Below are positions 7,835 to 17,193 of a DNA stretch of 44,345 nt, one piece after another (the stretch's first letter is position 1; every line of letters begins with the position of its first letter). Origin of the DNA: Lentisphaerae bacterium ADurb.Bin242 (lineage in GTDB: Bacteria; Verrucomicrobiota; Lentisphaeria; Victivallales; UBA1829). The position numbers and the translations under genes are program-made. The stretch spans positions 1-44,345 of the forward strand of contig MWCA01000050.1 of assembly GCA_002069785.1 (NCBI GenBank), given 5' to 3'. The notes beneath the pieces were generated by a model. The model worked only from the letters and a program-made list of their open reading frames with translations. It was not told where the DNA came from and made no database searches.

Positions 7835-9340
7835 ATGAGCATCCCGTCTTTTGATATCCGGGGATTCAATCTGTGCGAAACCGTTCTGCGACACACTCCG
7901 GATCAGCTTAGGACGTTTATACGGCGGATGAAACATCTGGGCATGAATGCGCTGATCGCCCACTACGACTACGGCTGGAAACGCTATTCCCCGATCATTC
8001 TCGAGGAATGCCGGAAGGCAGACGTCGGAATCACGCTGATGGTCTTCGGCCCGCGAACATTTTTAAAGCTCGCAGGAGCTTCGTCCGACCTGTTTGCAAA
8101 AAACGAAAACGGAATTCCGTTCACTCCCTTCCCTGAATGTGAGACCCAGCCGTGCGCAAGCAGTCCGGAAGCCGTCGAAGCATTCGGCGCGGGCGCGGAA
8201 AAATGGCTGGACACCCTGCCTCCGGAGATCCGGCGGGTCCACATGCGCGCAGGCGACGGTCTGCTTTACTGCCGGTGTCCAAAATGCGCAGCGCTTGCAA
8301 ACGATATGGAACGCTTTGCACCGTTCGCGGCCAGTTTTGCGAAGACCGTCATGAGACGGAAACCCGATCTGGAATTTGAGACGGACATCTACTGTCCGCG
8401 TCTGGCACCGCCCGCAGACAGTGCCTATTACCACGATTTCACCTATCTCATGTATGACACCTTCGGACGGAACCAGCTGCTTCCGCTCTGTTCGGAAAAC
8501 ACTCCCTGTGAACGGGATCTTTTCTCAATCACGCATTTTCTCAAGGAACAGCCTGACGGCCATACGGCGGGTTATCATCATTACATGCACCTCAGTGACT
8601 GGTGCCGGAAATTCCCCGGAAAAATGTATGTGCATGAGAACCAGATGGTCCAGGGAAACCGCGGGCTCTATCCCTACAACATGCCGGCGATGCTCGCCGA
8701 CCTCAGGACCTATCACGACATCGGCTGTAAAGGAGTCTGCTACGAAGCCTACGAACCCGGATACTCCTTCTATGCGCGCGGCTTTGAAGCACTCGCGCGA
8801 GCTCTCAGCGACATCGGATACGCGAATGAATATGAACCTTCGCCGCTGGAAAAAATCACGTGCGAAAGCGAACAGCCCGTCCAGATCTGGAATTACCCGG
8901 ATGATTTTCCCTTCGAAAAATATATCAGGGAGCCCGCCGAACTGGAGATGCTGTACTGTTTCCGGCGCTATATCCGCAGGTTTTCGGTCTTCGATTCGGC
9001 GGAATACATGGATCTCGCCTTCCGTCATCCGGACAAATTCGATCCGCTGTGGATCGGGTTCACGGTCCTCAAGTCGAATATGAAGTATCATCCCGAACTC
9101 GGAACACTGCTTGATGAAAGGGAACGCGATCTTGCCGGGCGGCGCAAACTCTGGGACTTCATGGAGGAGATCCCCGACGGCTGCAATCCGATCGCGGAGA
9201 CGGGAGCTCTTCTCCGCGGCATAGGCGCCAAGATCCGTTTTCTGGCACAGAAAAAAAAATTCTCCGGAAGGATTCTTCAAGACGTCAAACATGAATCATC
9301 CAATTCAATATTGTCTCAAAAACAACAAAAAATGGAGTGA
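7835..9340 (+). CDS. DUF4838-like TIM-barrel glycoside hydrolase-like protein, no signal peptide
   Basis: 501 residues. The start is set by GAAAGGAAA just upstream; an upstream in-frame start at 7745 would overlap the promoter. The N-terminal half reads like a (beta/alpha)8 barrel (RRMKHLGMNALIAHYDYGWK, later GVCYEAYEPG). A Cys cluster YCRCPKC (C146, C148, C151) matches the CxCxxC motif of the three larger DUF4838 proteins in this window, which suggests a common fold. No signal peptide is visible, so it may act on imported oligosaccharides. First gene of the rightward operon, 3 nt before the next gene, under the putative AraC operator. Substrate unknown. Confidence 0.7.
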   Translation: MSIPSFDIRGFNLCETVLRHTPDQLRTFIRRMKHLGMNALIAHYDYGWKRYSPIILEECRKADVGITLMVFGPRTFLKLAGASSDLFAKNENGIPFTPFPECETQPCASSPEAVEAFGAGAEKWLDTLPPEIRRVHMRAGDGLLYCRCPKCAALANDMERFAPFAASFAKTVMRRKPDLEFETDIYCPRLAPPADSAYYHDFTYLMYDTFGRNQLLPLCSENTPCERDLFSITHFLKEQPDGHTAGYHHYMHLSDWCRKFPGKMYVHENQMVQGNRGLYPYNMPAMLADLRTYHDIGCKGVCYEAYEPGYSFYARGFEALARALSDIGYANEYEPSPLEKITCESEQPVQIWNYPDDFPFEKYIREPAELEMLYCFRRYIRRFSVFDSAEYMDLAFRHPDKFDPLWIGFTVLKSNMKYHPELGTLLDERERDLAGRRKLWDFMEEIPDGCNPIAETGALLRGIGAKIRFLAQKKKFSGRILQDVKHESSNSILSQKQQKME

Positions 9341-9343
9341 AAG

Positions 9344-12289
9344 ATGAATCGGGCAAAGGTTTTATTGATCGTTCTCGGCGTGTTCCTTGTCCTGACGCGG
9401 CTTCCCGCAAATGAAATGATCGAACTTGTCCGCGGCGGCGTTCCGAAAGCCGCTATTGTGCTCTCGCCGTCCGCTAACGAGACGGAAAAGTTCGCTGCTG
9501 GGGAATTCGTCTCCCACATCAGAAAGATCACAGGCGCGGAACTCCCGGCAGGGACGGATGCTCCGAAGGGAATGCTCCCCGTCCGGTTCGCGGTTGCGGG
9601 GGAAGGCAACTGGAAACAGCATCTCACGAAGGCGGGGGAAACCGTCGCGGGCAGAATCCGCAATGACGGGTTCGTCGTGGATGCTTCGAAAAATGCCGTA
9701 ACGCTTGTCGGCGGCAAACGCCGTTCCATGTATTTCGCCGCGTATCATCTGCTCCGGAAATACGGCGGCGTGCGCTGGCTCTATCCGGGAGACGAAGGAA
9801 CTTACATTCCGAAGAGCAAGGACTTTGCACTCCCGGCGGGCGCATTTGTGAAAAATCCCGATTTCACAGCGGGCTTTCCGATGGAACGCGGCAGATTCGA
9901 TCAGACGACCAAACTCTGGCTGGCACGCAATCTTCTTCCGTTCGGCACGAAATCCTTTGACAAGGTCTTTGCGATGCCCTGTGTAGCGGGCGGGCACGAA
10001 ATGACGCGTCTTCTCGTCGGATTCCCCGGAGTTCACTTCAAATCAGAAAAAGAATTCAATGCGGCGTGTGACGCCCTCTTCAAGGCGCACCCGGAATATT
10101 TCGGACTGGTCAATGGGAAACGCGTTCCCAGCGGCAACTGGATGCCAAGAGGCATGATGGTCAGCCAGCCGTGCACAAGCAATCCGGAAGTCGTCAGGAT
10201 CATGGCCGCCCACATCCGCGACAAGGTCAGGACACTGAACGGACACGAGATCATCTACCGGGTCGCGAACGACGACCATCTTTCCTGGTGTCAGTGCGAA
10301 AACTGCCGTGCAATAGACGGAAAAGGCAAGCCCCCCATCCACGGAGTCATGTCCAACCGCTGGTGGAACTTTGCAAATGCACTTACAAAAGAGTATTACA
10401 AAGAAGCAGGGAGAGAGGACAGCGTCAAACTGAATTTCATTGCCTATCAGAACTTCTGCACCCCGCCCGACAATACAAAACTGGATCCGCGCTTCACGAT
10501 CCAGTTCTGCACACATGGACGCTGCTATATCCATCCGCTCACAGACCCCCGCTGCGCCGTCAATGCCTCCACGCGCAAACTTTTTGAGAATTTTGCTGAA
10601 ACAGGCAATTTGTCCGACACATTCGAATACCCGGAACAGCTCCCCGGCAACCACAGGCATCTTTTCCGGGAAAAGACCTGGATCGCCGACCTGAAATACT
10701 ATCACAAGCTCGGAATGGCCGGATTCGGGACCAATTTCTACTCTGCGGACACGGATTTCAGCAAAAACAAAACTTTCTCTACAAAAGCGGATATCTACAA
10801 CAACAAACGCTATTCGGACTTTCTATTCTGGTATCTGACCGCGTATTTTTCATGGAACATCGACGACGATCCGGACATGGTGACGGACGAGATTGAACGG
10901 ATCTATTACGGTCCCGCGTATCCTCCAATGAAGGAATACCGCAAATATTTTGAATACGCAGTCCTCAACGCAGGCGTTCACATGTCCACGAAACTGCGCA
11001 GCTTTGCCCTGATCGGGGAATGCGCTGCACGCGCGGGCGGGATCAAAAAGCCCGCCGAACTCCTCCGAAAAGCCGTGATTCTGGCGAAAGACGATCCGGT
11101 TTACAGCAAGCGCATGGCGATTGAGGAAAAAATCTTCAATGAAGAGTGGAAGTCCGCCTATGACTACTATCTGAATATGGACGGCAAGCCTGAACATGCC
11201 CAGCGCCGCACCGGAAACATCGTCATTGACGGCAAGCTCGATGAAACGGACTGGCAGTCCGCACGTGCGATCACGGACTTCCAGCTCAGCGCGGGACCGA
11301 AAGACAAGCCCGGCGCGGAGACGCGCGTTGTGTTCGACGACGAAAACATCTATTTCGGATTCAAGGCCTACAAAACAAAAGCCGGGCTTGATACAAAAAA
11401 ACTCGGCAGCGGCGTCGAAGCCTTCCGGGGCACACACGTCGAACTCTTCCTCACGCCGTTCGGCGCAAGCGGTCCCTACTACATGCTCGTATTCACCCCG
11501 ACAAACCATCTCTTCCAGGCAAAGTTCGGCCCGAATAAGAGTTCCCGCGACGATACGGTCCGGATTGATCCGGAATGGAAGGCTGTCGAAGTTCCGGATT
11601 CCTGGCAGGTCGAAGCAAGGATTCCGCTTGCTCCGATGAAGGCGAAGATTATTGATGGCGCCATCTGGAAGTTCAATGTCCTCAACCAGTCTCTCAACGA
11701 AAAAGGTCTGCCGCAGTATTCCTCCTGCAGCGGAGGCATCGCACACGGTTCCGAAGGACACCTCAACATGGTCTTCGGCGAGGTCGTCCCGCTGATCCGC
11801 AACGGCGGATTTGAAACGCTTGAGGATTACAAGCCCACTGGCAAAAAAGACAGTGACTGGGACGTGCCCGGCGGCAAGATTCCCGCACTCTGGTACCTCG
11901 CAAGGAAGAACACCGGCAAAATCGAGATCGTGTCCGACAGCGACAAAAAAAGCAATCATTATCTGCGCGTCACAGGAAACCGTTCCTACATTTCCCAGCG
12001 GTTCATCCCCAAAAAGGACCAGAAGTCCAAAGTCGAGACCTACCGTGTTGAGGGACGTGTGCGCGGAAACGGCGTCCTGCAGGTCACCATTCTCGGCGAC
12101 CGCCGCCAGAATGCCGCGCCCAACAGCGAGATCACTCTCAAAGACCTGAACACATGGCAGGACTTCTCCGTCGTCATCGAATGCAAAGCGAACGCGCTCT
12201 ACCTGCAGGTAACCGGAACGGTCGAGCTCGACGATATCCGTGTCGCCCCCTGCACCGAAAACGCCAACGCCGAAATCGACGCCTTCTGA
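9344..12289 (+). CDS. Secreted DUF4838 protein with CBM9-like and CBM4-like C-terminal domains
   Basis: 981 residues with a signal peptide (about 1-22). Order: alpha-glucuronidase N-terminal-like beta/alpha domain (about 25-165, ending with YGGVRWLYPGDEG), DUF4838 TIM-barrel region (about 190-560) with WCQCENC (C316, C318, C321), FCTHGRCYIH (C389, H391, C394) and TDPRC, a CBM9-like carbohydrate-binding domain (about 620-810, starting IVIDGKLDETDWQSA), and a C-terminal jelly roll (about 815-975, NGGFETLEDY to VELDDIRV). Such proteins are presumed exo-acting or glycan-binding enzymes; no reaction is proven for DUF4838. GGAG lies 6 nt before ATG. Middle gene of the AraC-controlled operon. Confidence 0.88.
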   Translation: MNRAKVLLIVLGVFLVLTRLPANEMIELVRGGVPKAAIVLSPSANETEKFAAGEFVSHIRKITGAELPAGTDAPKGMLPVRFAVAGEGNWKQHLTKAGETVAGRIRNDGFVVDASKNAVTLVGGKRRSMYFAAYHLLRKYGGVRWLYPGDEGTYIPKSKDFALPAGAFVKNPDFTAGFPMERGRFDQTTKLWLARNLLPFGTKSFDKVFAMPCVAGGHEMTRLLVGFPGVHFKSEKEFNAACDALFKAHPEYFGLVNGKRVPSGNWMPRGMMVSQPCTSNPEVVRIMAAHIRDKVRTLNGHEIIYRVANDDHLSWCQCENCRAIDGKGKPPIHGVMSNRWWNFANALTKEYYKEAGREDSVKLNFIAYQNFCTPPDNTKLDPRFTIQFCTHGRCYIHPLTDPRCAVNASTRKLFENFAETGNLSDTFEYPEQLPGNHRHLFREKTWIADLKYYHKLGMAGFGTNFYSADTDFSKNKTFSTKADIYNNKRYSDFLFWYLTAYFSWNIDDDPDMVTDEIERIYYGPAYPPMKEYRKYFEYAVLNAGVHMSTKLRSFALIGECAARAGGIKKPAELLRKAVILAKDDPVYSKRMAIEEKIFNEEWKSAYDYYLNMDGKPEHAQRRTGNIVIDGKLDETDWQSARAITDFQLSAGPKDKPGAETRVVFDDENIYFGFKAYKTKAGLDTKKLGSGVEAFRGTHVELFLTPFGASGPYYMLVFTPTNHLFQAKFGPNKSSRDDTVRIDPEWKAVEVPDSWQVEARIPLAPMKAKIIDGAIWKFNVLNQSLNEKGLPQYSSCSGGIAHGSEGHLNMVFGEVVPLIRNGGFETLEDYKPTGKKDSDWDVPGGKIPALWYLARKNTGKIEIVSDSDKKSNHYLRVTGNRSYISQRFIPKKDQKSKVETYRVEGRVRGNGVLQVTILGDRRQNAAPNSEITLKDLNTWQDFSVVIECKANALYLQVTGTVELDDIRVAPCTENANAEIDAF

Positions 12290-12324
12290 CAGGGGAAAGA
12301 CGATGGAAAAAAGGAGCATACTCC

Positions 12325-15183
12325 ATGAAAAAAATACATATCGCAGGACAATTCTTTCTGAACGATCTTCTGGACCCGGAAGAACTGAAAAAGATGACGG
12401 ACTCTCTTGCAAACGCCGGATATGAGAGTCTGTATCTTCACGCCCGCGCAGGATTGCGTACGCCTTATCTTTCCGAAAAATGGTTCGAAGCGGTGGACGC
12501 GGTCTGTTCCGAATGCGCGAAAAAGGGCATCACGGCTTCCCTCTGGGACGAAGACTACTTTCCATCGGGAACGGCGGGCAACCGGATCATTTGGGAGCAT
12601 CCGGAACTTGCCGCGCAGAAACTTGTTTTTACTGTATTCGAGGTCCCCGCGGGCACACGCTGCGAAAAAGTCTTCGAGGCTGACGGCGCCATGCTCAAAT
12701 GCTTCGTGCTCCCGCACAAAGCCGGAGACTCGTTCGGAAAAGCACTCAACATCACGGAATTCACGGGAACTGGACGGCTCTGCTGGAAATTCCGCAAGGT
12801 GATGACCAGCGCCTATTCTGTCGAATGCAAGATTCCCTCCCCGCACTGGCGGGCCGCCATGAGGGACAAACGCCCCGCGCTCCTCTGGGAAGTTCCGCGT
12901 GAGTATGACTGCACGGTCGTTGCCGTTCAGATTGTCCGCGCAACCACTCTTGACACAGCCAATACGGATCTTCTCAATCCCCGGACGGCGGACGAGATCC
13001 TCAAGTGCACGCACGAACGCTACGCGGAGCGTTACGGCAAACGCTTTTCCGAATTCTTCCCGGCATCCTTTTTCGACGAGCCCAACCCCGGCTCCTTCTT
13101 CCCGTGGACAGGGGACTTTGCGGACGAATTCTTCCGCGAACACAAATGGGACATCCGGAACAGGCTGTTTCATCTGTGTCTGGATATCGATGAAACGACT
13201 CCGCTTGTCCGCGACTGCTACCGCAGGACGCAGGGGCGTCTCCAATGCGAAAATTATCTCAGGAAACTCGGCAAATGGTGTACGGATCATGCCGTCGGCA
13301 GCATCGGACACCTTCCCCGCACGGAGTTCCTCTCCCTCTCTCTGCTTTTCTGGCCGGATGAGCTGCGCTGCGCCGCCTGTGCGGACATCCCATGCACGGA
13401 CCCGCTCGGATTCCACACGGCACTGCCCGACGCTTCCGCCTATCATACGGGAATCAAGGTCGTAACTTCCGCCGCAAGACTTTTCGGCAAGGAGCAGGCA
13501 GGCAGCGACGCGCTTGCCGTCATGGGCGATGAGACATCCCTGCGCGACCTTGCTTTCCAGATGGACTACCAGCTCGCCCTCGGGATCACCTACTTCAACA
13601 TCCACGGACTTTCCTGCTCCCTTGAGGGGCCGAGAAAAGATGAGGTTCCTCCTCCCCTGTTCTTCCAGCACAGCGAGTTCCGTCTGATGAAGGAACTCCT
13701 TTCGGAGATCCGGGAAAAGGCGCAGATTCTTTCCTCCGGCACACCCATCAGACGCCTCCTCGTTCTCTATCCCGGGGACGATATTCCGCGACTCTCGAAA
13801 GGGCATCCTGAAGATACCGGGCACATTGAACGCGCCTTTCACCGTCTCTCCGAAAGTCTTCTTTCCGCCCATCGCGATTTCGACTTCATCGACGAGTCCA
13901 TGCTGTGCGAAAAGGACATTTCCCTGCTCAGAAAGGATTATGACGCACTGCTCGTTTATTCCGTCGCGTTCCTCAGGAAGAAGACAGCGGAAGCAATGGA
14001 AAAGTTTGCCGCATCTCACGGCCGGGTCGTCATATCGGGGAATCTTCCCAGGCTCCTCATGGAAAGTCCGGAATGTCCGCAGAAAGAATGGACCGCCGGA
14101 AAAGCATTCCTTTCCGAGGAGCCGCTCGAGAAGCTTGTTACCGCACTTCCCGGACTTACCCTCAAAGGGGAGGGCGCGGAAAATATTTTCATCCAGGAAC
14201 GTTTGGATGCGGACAGACGGAGATTCTTCCTCTTCAACCGTTCGGACCGCGATTTTTCCGGTCTGCTGGAAGGCAGACAGGTTTCTGTGCCCGCCGGAAC
14301 AGGATGTTTTGCGGAACAGGATGCCGCTCTTCCCGGAAATATCCACGCATTCGCATGCACGGAAGAGGAGATCGGTCTTGACGACGGATGGGAGCTCCGC
14401 TTCGGCTTGAATTCCCTCCCGCTGCACAGTTGGAATGCTCCAAAAATCTCCCGCAGATTCGACCTTTCCGGTCCCCGTGATGATGCGGCGGATTTCCAGG
14501 AAAGTCAGGATCCTGTCTACGAAAACACCTTCCTTTTTGAAGGAACGCCGGAAAATCTCCTGCTTGCCGCGGAAAAAAGCATGGTATCCGGTCCGTTCCG
14601 CTGTTTCACGAACGGACATGAGATCTTCTTCAAAGAAGCACCGCTTTCCGATCCTCTTGCAGGAGAATGGCGCACACTGACAGCGAACATCACTTCTTAT
14701 GTCATCGGCGGAAGCGTGCCGCGTCTGAACACGATACGAATCGAATGCACGGGAATGTGCGCACTGAATGAAGCTCCGTTCCTGCATGGAGATTTCACCG
14801 TTGAATTCCGACACGGACACGCGATCCTGCCGAATCTGAAAGCCGTTTCTCAGCCCATGAGGGGGATTCATGCCGGCGACTGGCGCGAATGCGGATTCGG
14901 AACCTATTCAGGAAGCGCCGTATACAAAAAGACAGTCCGTCTCGAACGGACAGGGCGTTACATCTTCTGCTGCGGACGCGTCGAAGATGCGGCGGAAGTT
15001 TTTGTGGACGGAAGAAAAGCGGGATGCCGTTTCCGGGCTCCTTATGCCTTTGCGGCTGGCGAACTGGAAAAGGGCGAACACGTCTTCGAGCTCCGAATCA
15101 GCAACGGGCCCGCGAACCGGGACCGCATGTCCGGACTTCCGGCGGGACTTTTCGGCCCGGTAAAACTCGTCCGGCTTGCCTGA
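12325..15183 (+). CDS. GH106-like (alpha-L-rhamnosidase-like) glycosyl hydrolase
   Basis: 952 residues; start at 12325 chosen because AAGGAG lies 8 nt upstream. The N-terminal half is a TIM barrel of the large GH106-like group, with the typical ESLYLHARAGLRTPYLSEKW and ITASLWDEDYFPSGTAGN stretches. A middle region (about 480-640) resembles a beta-galactosidase-like flavodoxin fold (LLVLYPGDDIPR), and two C-terminal beta-sandwich segments (about 700-950) resemble GH2-type sugar-binding domains (GRYIFCCGRVEDAAEVFVDG). No signal peptide is visible. It probably removes a terminal sugar such as rhamnose from oligosaccharides, but the substrate is inference. Last gene of the rightward operon; it ends 51 nt from the converging esterase gene. 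Confidence 0.75.
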   Translation: MKKIHIAGQFFLNDLLDPEELKKMTDSLANAGYESLYLHARAGLRTPYLSEKWFEAVDAVCSECAKKGITASLWDEDYFPSGTAGNRIIWEHPELAAQKLVFTVFEVPAGTRCEKVFEADGAMLKCFVLPHKAGDSFGKALNITEFTGTGRLCWKFRKVMTSAYSVECKIPSPHWRAAMRDKRPALLWEVPREYDCTVVAVQIVRATTLDTANTDLLNPRTADEILKCTHERYAERYGKRFSEFFPASFFDEPNPGSFFPWTGDFADEFFREHKWDIRNRLFHLCLDIDETTPLVRDCYRRTQGRLQCENYLRKLGKWCTDHAVGSIGHLPRTEFLSLSLLFWPDELRCAACADIPCTDPLGFHTALPDASAYHTGIKVVTSAARLFGKEQAGSDALAVMGDETSLRDLAFQMDYQLALGITYFNIHGLSCSLEGPRKDEVPPPLFFQHSEFRLMKELLSEIREKAQILSSGTPIRRLLVLYPGDDIPRLSKGHPEDTGHIERAFHRLSESLLSAHRDFDFIDESMLCEKDISLLRKDYDALLVYSVAFLRKKTAEAMEKFAASHGRVVISGNLPRLLMESPECPQKEWTAGKAFLSEEPLEKLVTALPGLTLKGEGAENIFIQERLDADRRRFFLFNRSDRDFSGLLEGRQVSVPAGTGCFAEQDAALPGNIHAFACTEEEIGLDDGWELRFGLNSLPLHSWNAPKISRRFDLSGPRDDAADFQESQDPVYENTFLFEGTPENLLLAAEKSMVSGPFRCFTNGHEIFFKEAPLSDPLAGEWRTLTANITSYVIGGSVPRLNTIRIECTGMCALNEAPFLHGDFTVEFRHGHAILPNLKAVSQPMRGIHAGDWRECGFGTYSGSAVYKKTVRLERTGRYIFCCGRVEDAAEVFVDGRKAGCRFRAPYAFAAGELEKGEHVFELRISNGPANRDRMSGLPAGLFGPVKLVRLA

Positions 15184-15234
15184 CGTCTCTCCCGCCGTAC
15201 GTTGGAATCCGCACGAACGGCAGGAAAAAACAGC

Positions 15235-17172
15235 CTACAGGAGTTTCTCCGCGATGGAGTCCCGGAGTTCGGGGATGTCCGTGAGGCCGAGGATCCCTGG
15301 CGCAATACAGGAAAGCGGGAAAGTGGTAACATCCGAAACGGCGGCTGACTCGAACGATTCAAGGCAGTCCTTCAGCTTCAGTTTTACGATTTTGTCCGAC
15401 AACACCGCTGCAAACAGAGCCGGAATACAGCCGAGTCCGTGCGCTTCGACGGTGATTTCCGCACCGTGTTCGGCAAGCAGTTCGACGGCACATAAAATAT
15501 CATGCACTTTGCCCGCGAGGACGGTCCGGCCCGCCATGAGTCCGAGCGACGCGTAATGATAATCAAACTGGTAGGGCGCGAAGAAATCCCGCACGGCAGG
15601 CTGGTCCGTTCCGGTCGGGGTCATCTCGCCGATCGTGCGGAAATCCAGAGCATAGAATGCTTCACTGGTACCGAAAGCCTCTCCGGCCCTCCGGGAACGA
15701 GGCGACGCGGGCGGATTGGCCGCAAGTTCGCTCCGGCTGTCCAGATGCGGAACATACAGCATAACCTTCTCCGGCATGGGATCGATGAAATACCAGCCGT
15801 CCGCGGACCAGCGGGAAAGCACACTCATGATCCTGCCTTTTTCCGTCTCAAGCGCAAAGCGCGACGCGGCAAGGTCTTTCACGACGGAAATGTGCCGCAA
15901 TACCCGGTAATGCGGCACAAAAGTTCCGCCGGCATTCAGAAGTTCCGCAAGAAGCGGACGGAGCCTTGCACGGGGAATGCTCTTTCTGGCCCTGGCCAGT
16001 TTCCCGCATTTCTCCCGCACCAGTTCCCGAAGCAGACGACTCCCCGGAAAACCGGCCGTGCCGTTTTCCGTGGCAAATGTCATTCCCACGGGTGGCAGTT
16101 CAAACTGTCCTTCCGCCGAATCTTCTTTTCCGAACGCGAGTTTTGTAAGAAAGCCGTACAGCGTTTCCCGGTTCTCGCGGTAAAGGCCGTGTCCCGTCGG
16201 ACCGACAAAAAGTCTTGTTTCTGTCCCGAAAAAAGAGTTGATGCGTTCGACTTCGTGAAATGTCTCTCGTGCTCCGCGTGGATCGAAAAAGTCGTTTCTC
16301 TGTGCAAGGATCAGCGTCGAACGCGGCGCATATGCAAGCAGCAGATCGCCCATCTCCAGTCCGAATTCGAGGGCATGGGGCGGAGTTTGTTCGATGTCCG
16401 CAGGCAGCTCGTTTTCGATGTTGTGTTTCCATGAGGTGATGTAGCAGCCCGGTGCGATTCCGGCGGGACGCGGATCGACAGCTCCGACAAGCGCGGTCAA
16501 AGTCCCGCCGCCTGAGTTGCCCGTCACATAGAGTCTCGAAACATCCACTTCCGGACGCGACTCCAGCAGATCAAGGGCGCAGAGGGCGTCCCACAGACGC
16601 CATGTGCCGAAATATTCCCCGGTAAGAAGCAGCTGACGTCCCATCAGATTGTGGTTTCCGCACAGACCGAGCGAAGTCCCGCCGATCCCGTCATACTGAC
16701 GCCGCTCCCCCTGTTCCACGGGATCGGGGATCAGCACGGCAAACCCTTTCAGAACAAGTCCGATGCAGGTCGTGCGGTAAAGTTTTGCCCCCTTGCCGTC
16801 CTGCGAATGACCGCACAGGAACAGCACTCCGGGAAGATTCCGTGCGGAAGAACCGCCTTCGGAAGAATGGGGAAGCGGATCGGGAAGATAGAGATTCGCC
16901 GTCACATACCAGCCCGGACGGCTCTGAAAAATCAGGTTTTCAATTGAGAAGCCGGAAAAAATATATTTCGCGGTCACCTTGACTTTGGGCGCGACCCGTT
17001 CCGGAAAACAGAAGATCTTTCGCAGTTTTTCCCTGACCGCGGCCGTATAACACTCCGCCCCGGCGCGGTCGCGGATGGAGGCAAGGACGCTTGCGCGCCG
17101 TTCAAAGTTTTCGCGGGCAAGCGCCACATAATACTCGTTGACACAATCGCCGAAAAGAGAAGAAACTGCCAT
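15235..17172 (-). CDS. Tandem alpha/beta-hydrolase, acetylxylan-esterase-like
   Basis: 645 residues, about twice a single esterase. The first half (about 60-345) is an alpha/beta hydrolase of the acetylxylan esterase/cephalosporin C deacetylase type: LFLCGHSQDGKG forms the oxyanion region, GNSGGG holds the nucleophile Ser220, Asp297 (NDFFDPRG) and His328 (GPTGHG) complete a likely triad. The second half repeats the fold (LDFRTIGEMTPTG, EAHGLGCIPALFAAV) but the nucleophile elbow has Leu in place of Ser, so this copy is probably inactive. No signal peptide. GAGGA precedes the start. It follows the Gfo/Idh gene by 21 nt and should de-esterify sugars taken up by the cell (inference). Confidence 0.82.
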   Translation of the reverse strand: MAVSSLFGDCVNEYYVALARENFERRASVLASIRDRAGAECYTAAVREKLRKIFCFPERVAPKVKVTAKYIFSGFSIENLIFQSRPGWYVTANLYLPDPLPHSSEGGSSARNLPGVLFLCGHSQDGKGAKLYRTTCIGLVLKGFAVLIPDPVEQGERRQYDGIGGTSLGLCGNHNLMGRQLLLTGEYFGTWRLWDALCALDLLESRPEVDVSRLYVTGNSGGGTLTALVGAVDPRPAGIAPGCYITSWKHNIENELPADIEQTPPHALEFGLEMGDLLLAYAPRSTLILAQRNDFFDPRGARETFHEVERINSFFGTETRLFVGPTGHGLYRENRETLYGFLTKLAFGKEDSAEGQFELPPVGMTFATENGTAGFPGSRLLRELVREKCGKLARARKSIPRARLRPLLAELLNAGGTFVPHYRVLRHISVVKDLAASRFALETEKGRIMSVLSRWSADGWYFIDPMPEKVMLYVPHLDSRSELAANPPASPRSRRAGEAFGTSEAFYALDFRTIGEMTPTGTDQPAVRDFFAPYQFDYHYASLGLMAGRTVLAGKVHDILCAVELLAEHGAEITVEAHGLGCIPALFAAVLSDKIVKLKLKDCLESFESAAVSDVTTFPLSCIAPGILGLTDIPELRDSIAEKLL

Positions 17173-17193
17173 TCCCCGATCCTCATCTGACGC

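Noticed and set aside
15184..15234. Possible terminator between the converging operons (GCCGT/ACGGC)
   Set aside because: The stem is only 5 bp and no T tract follows it on either strand.
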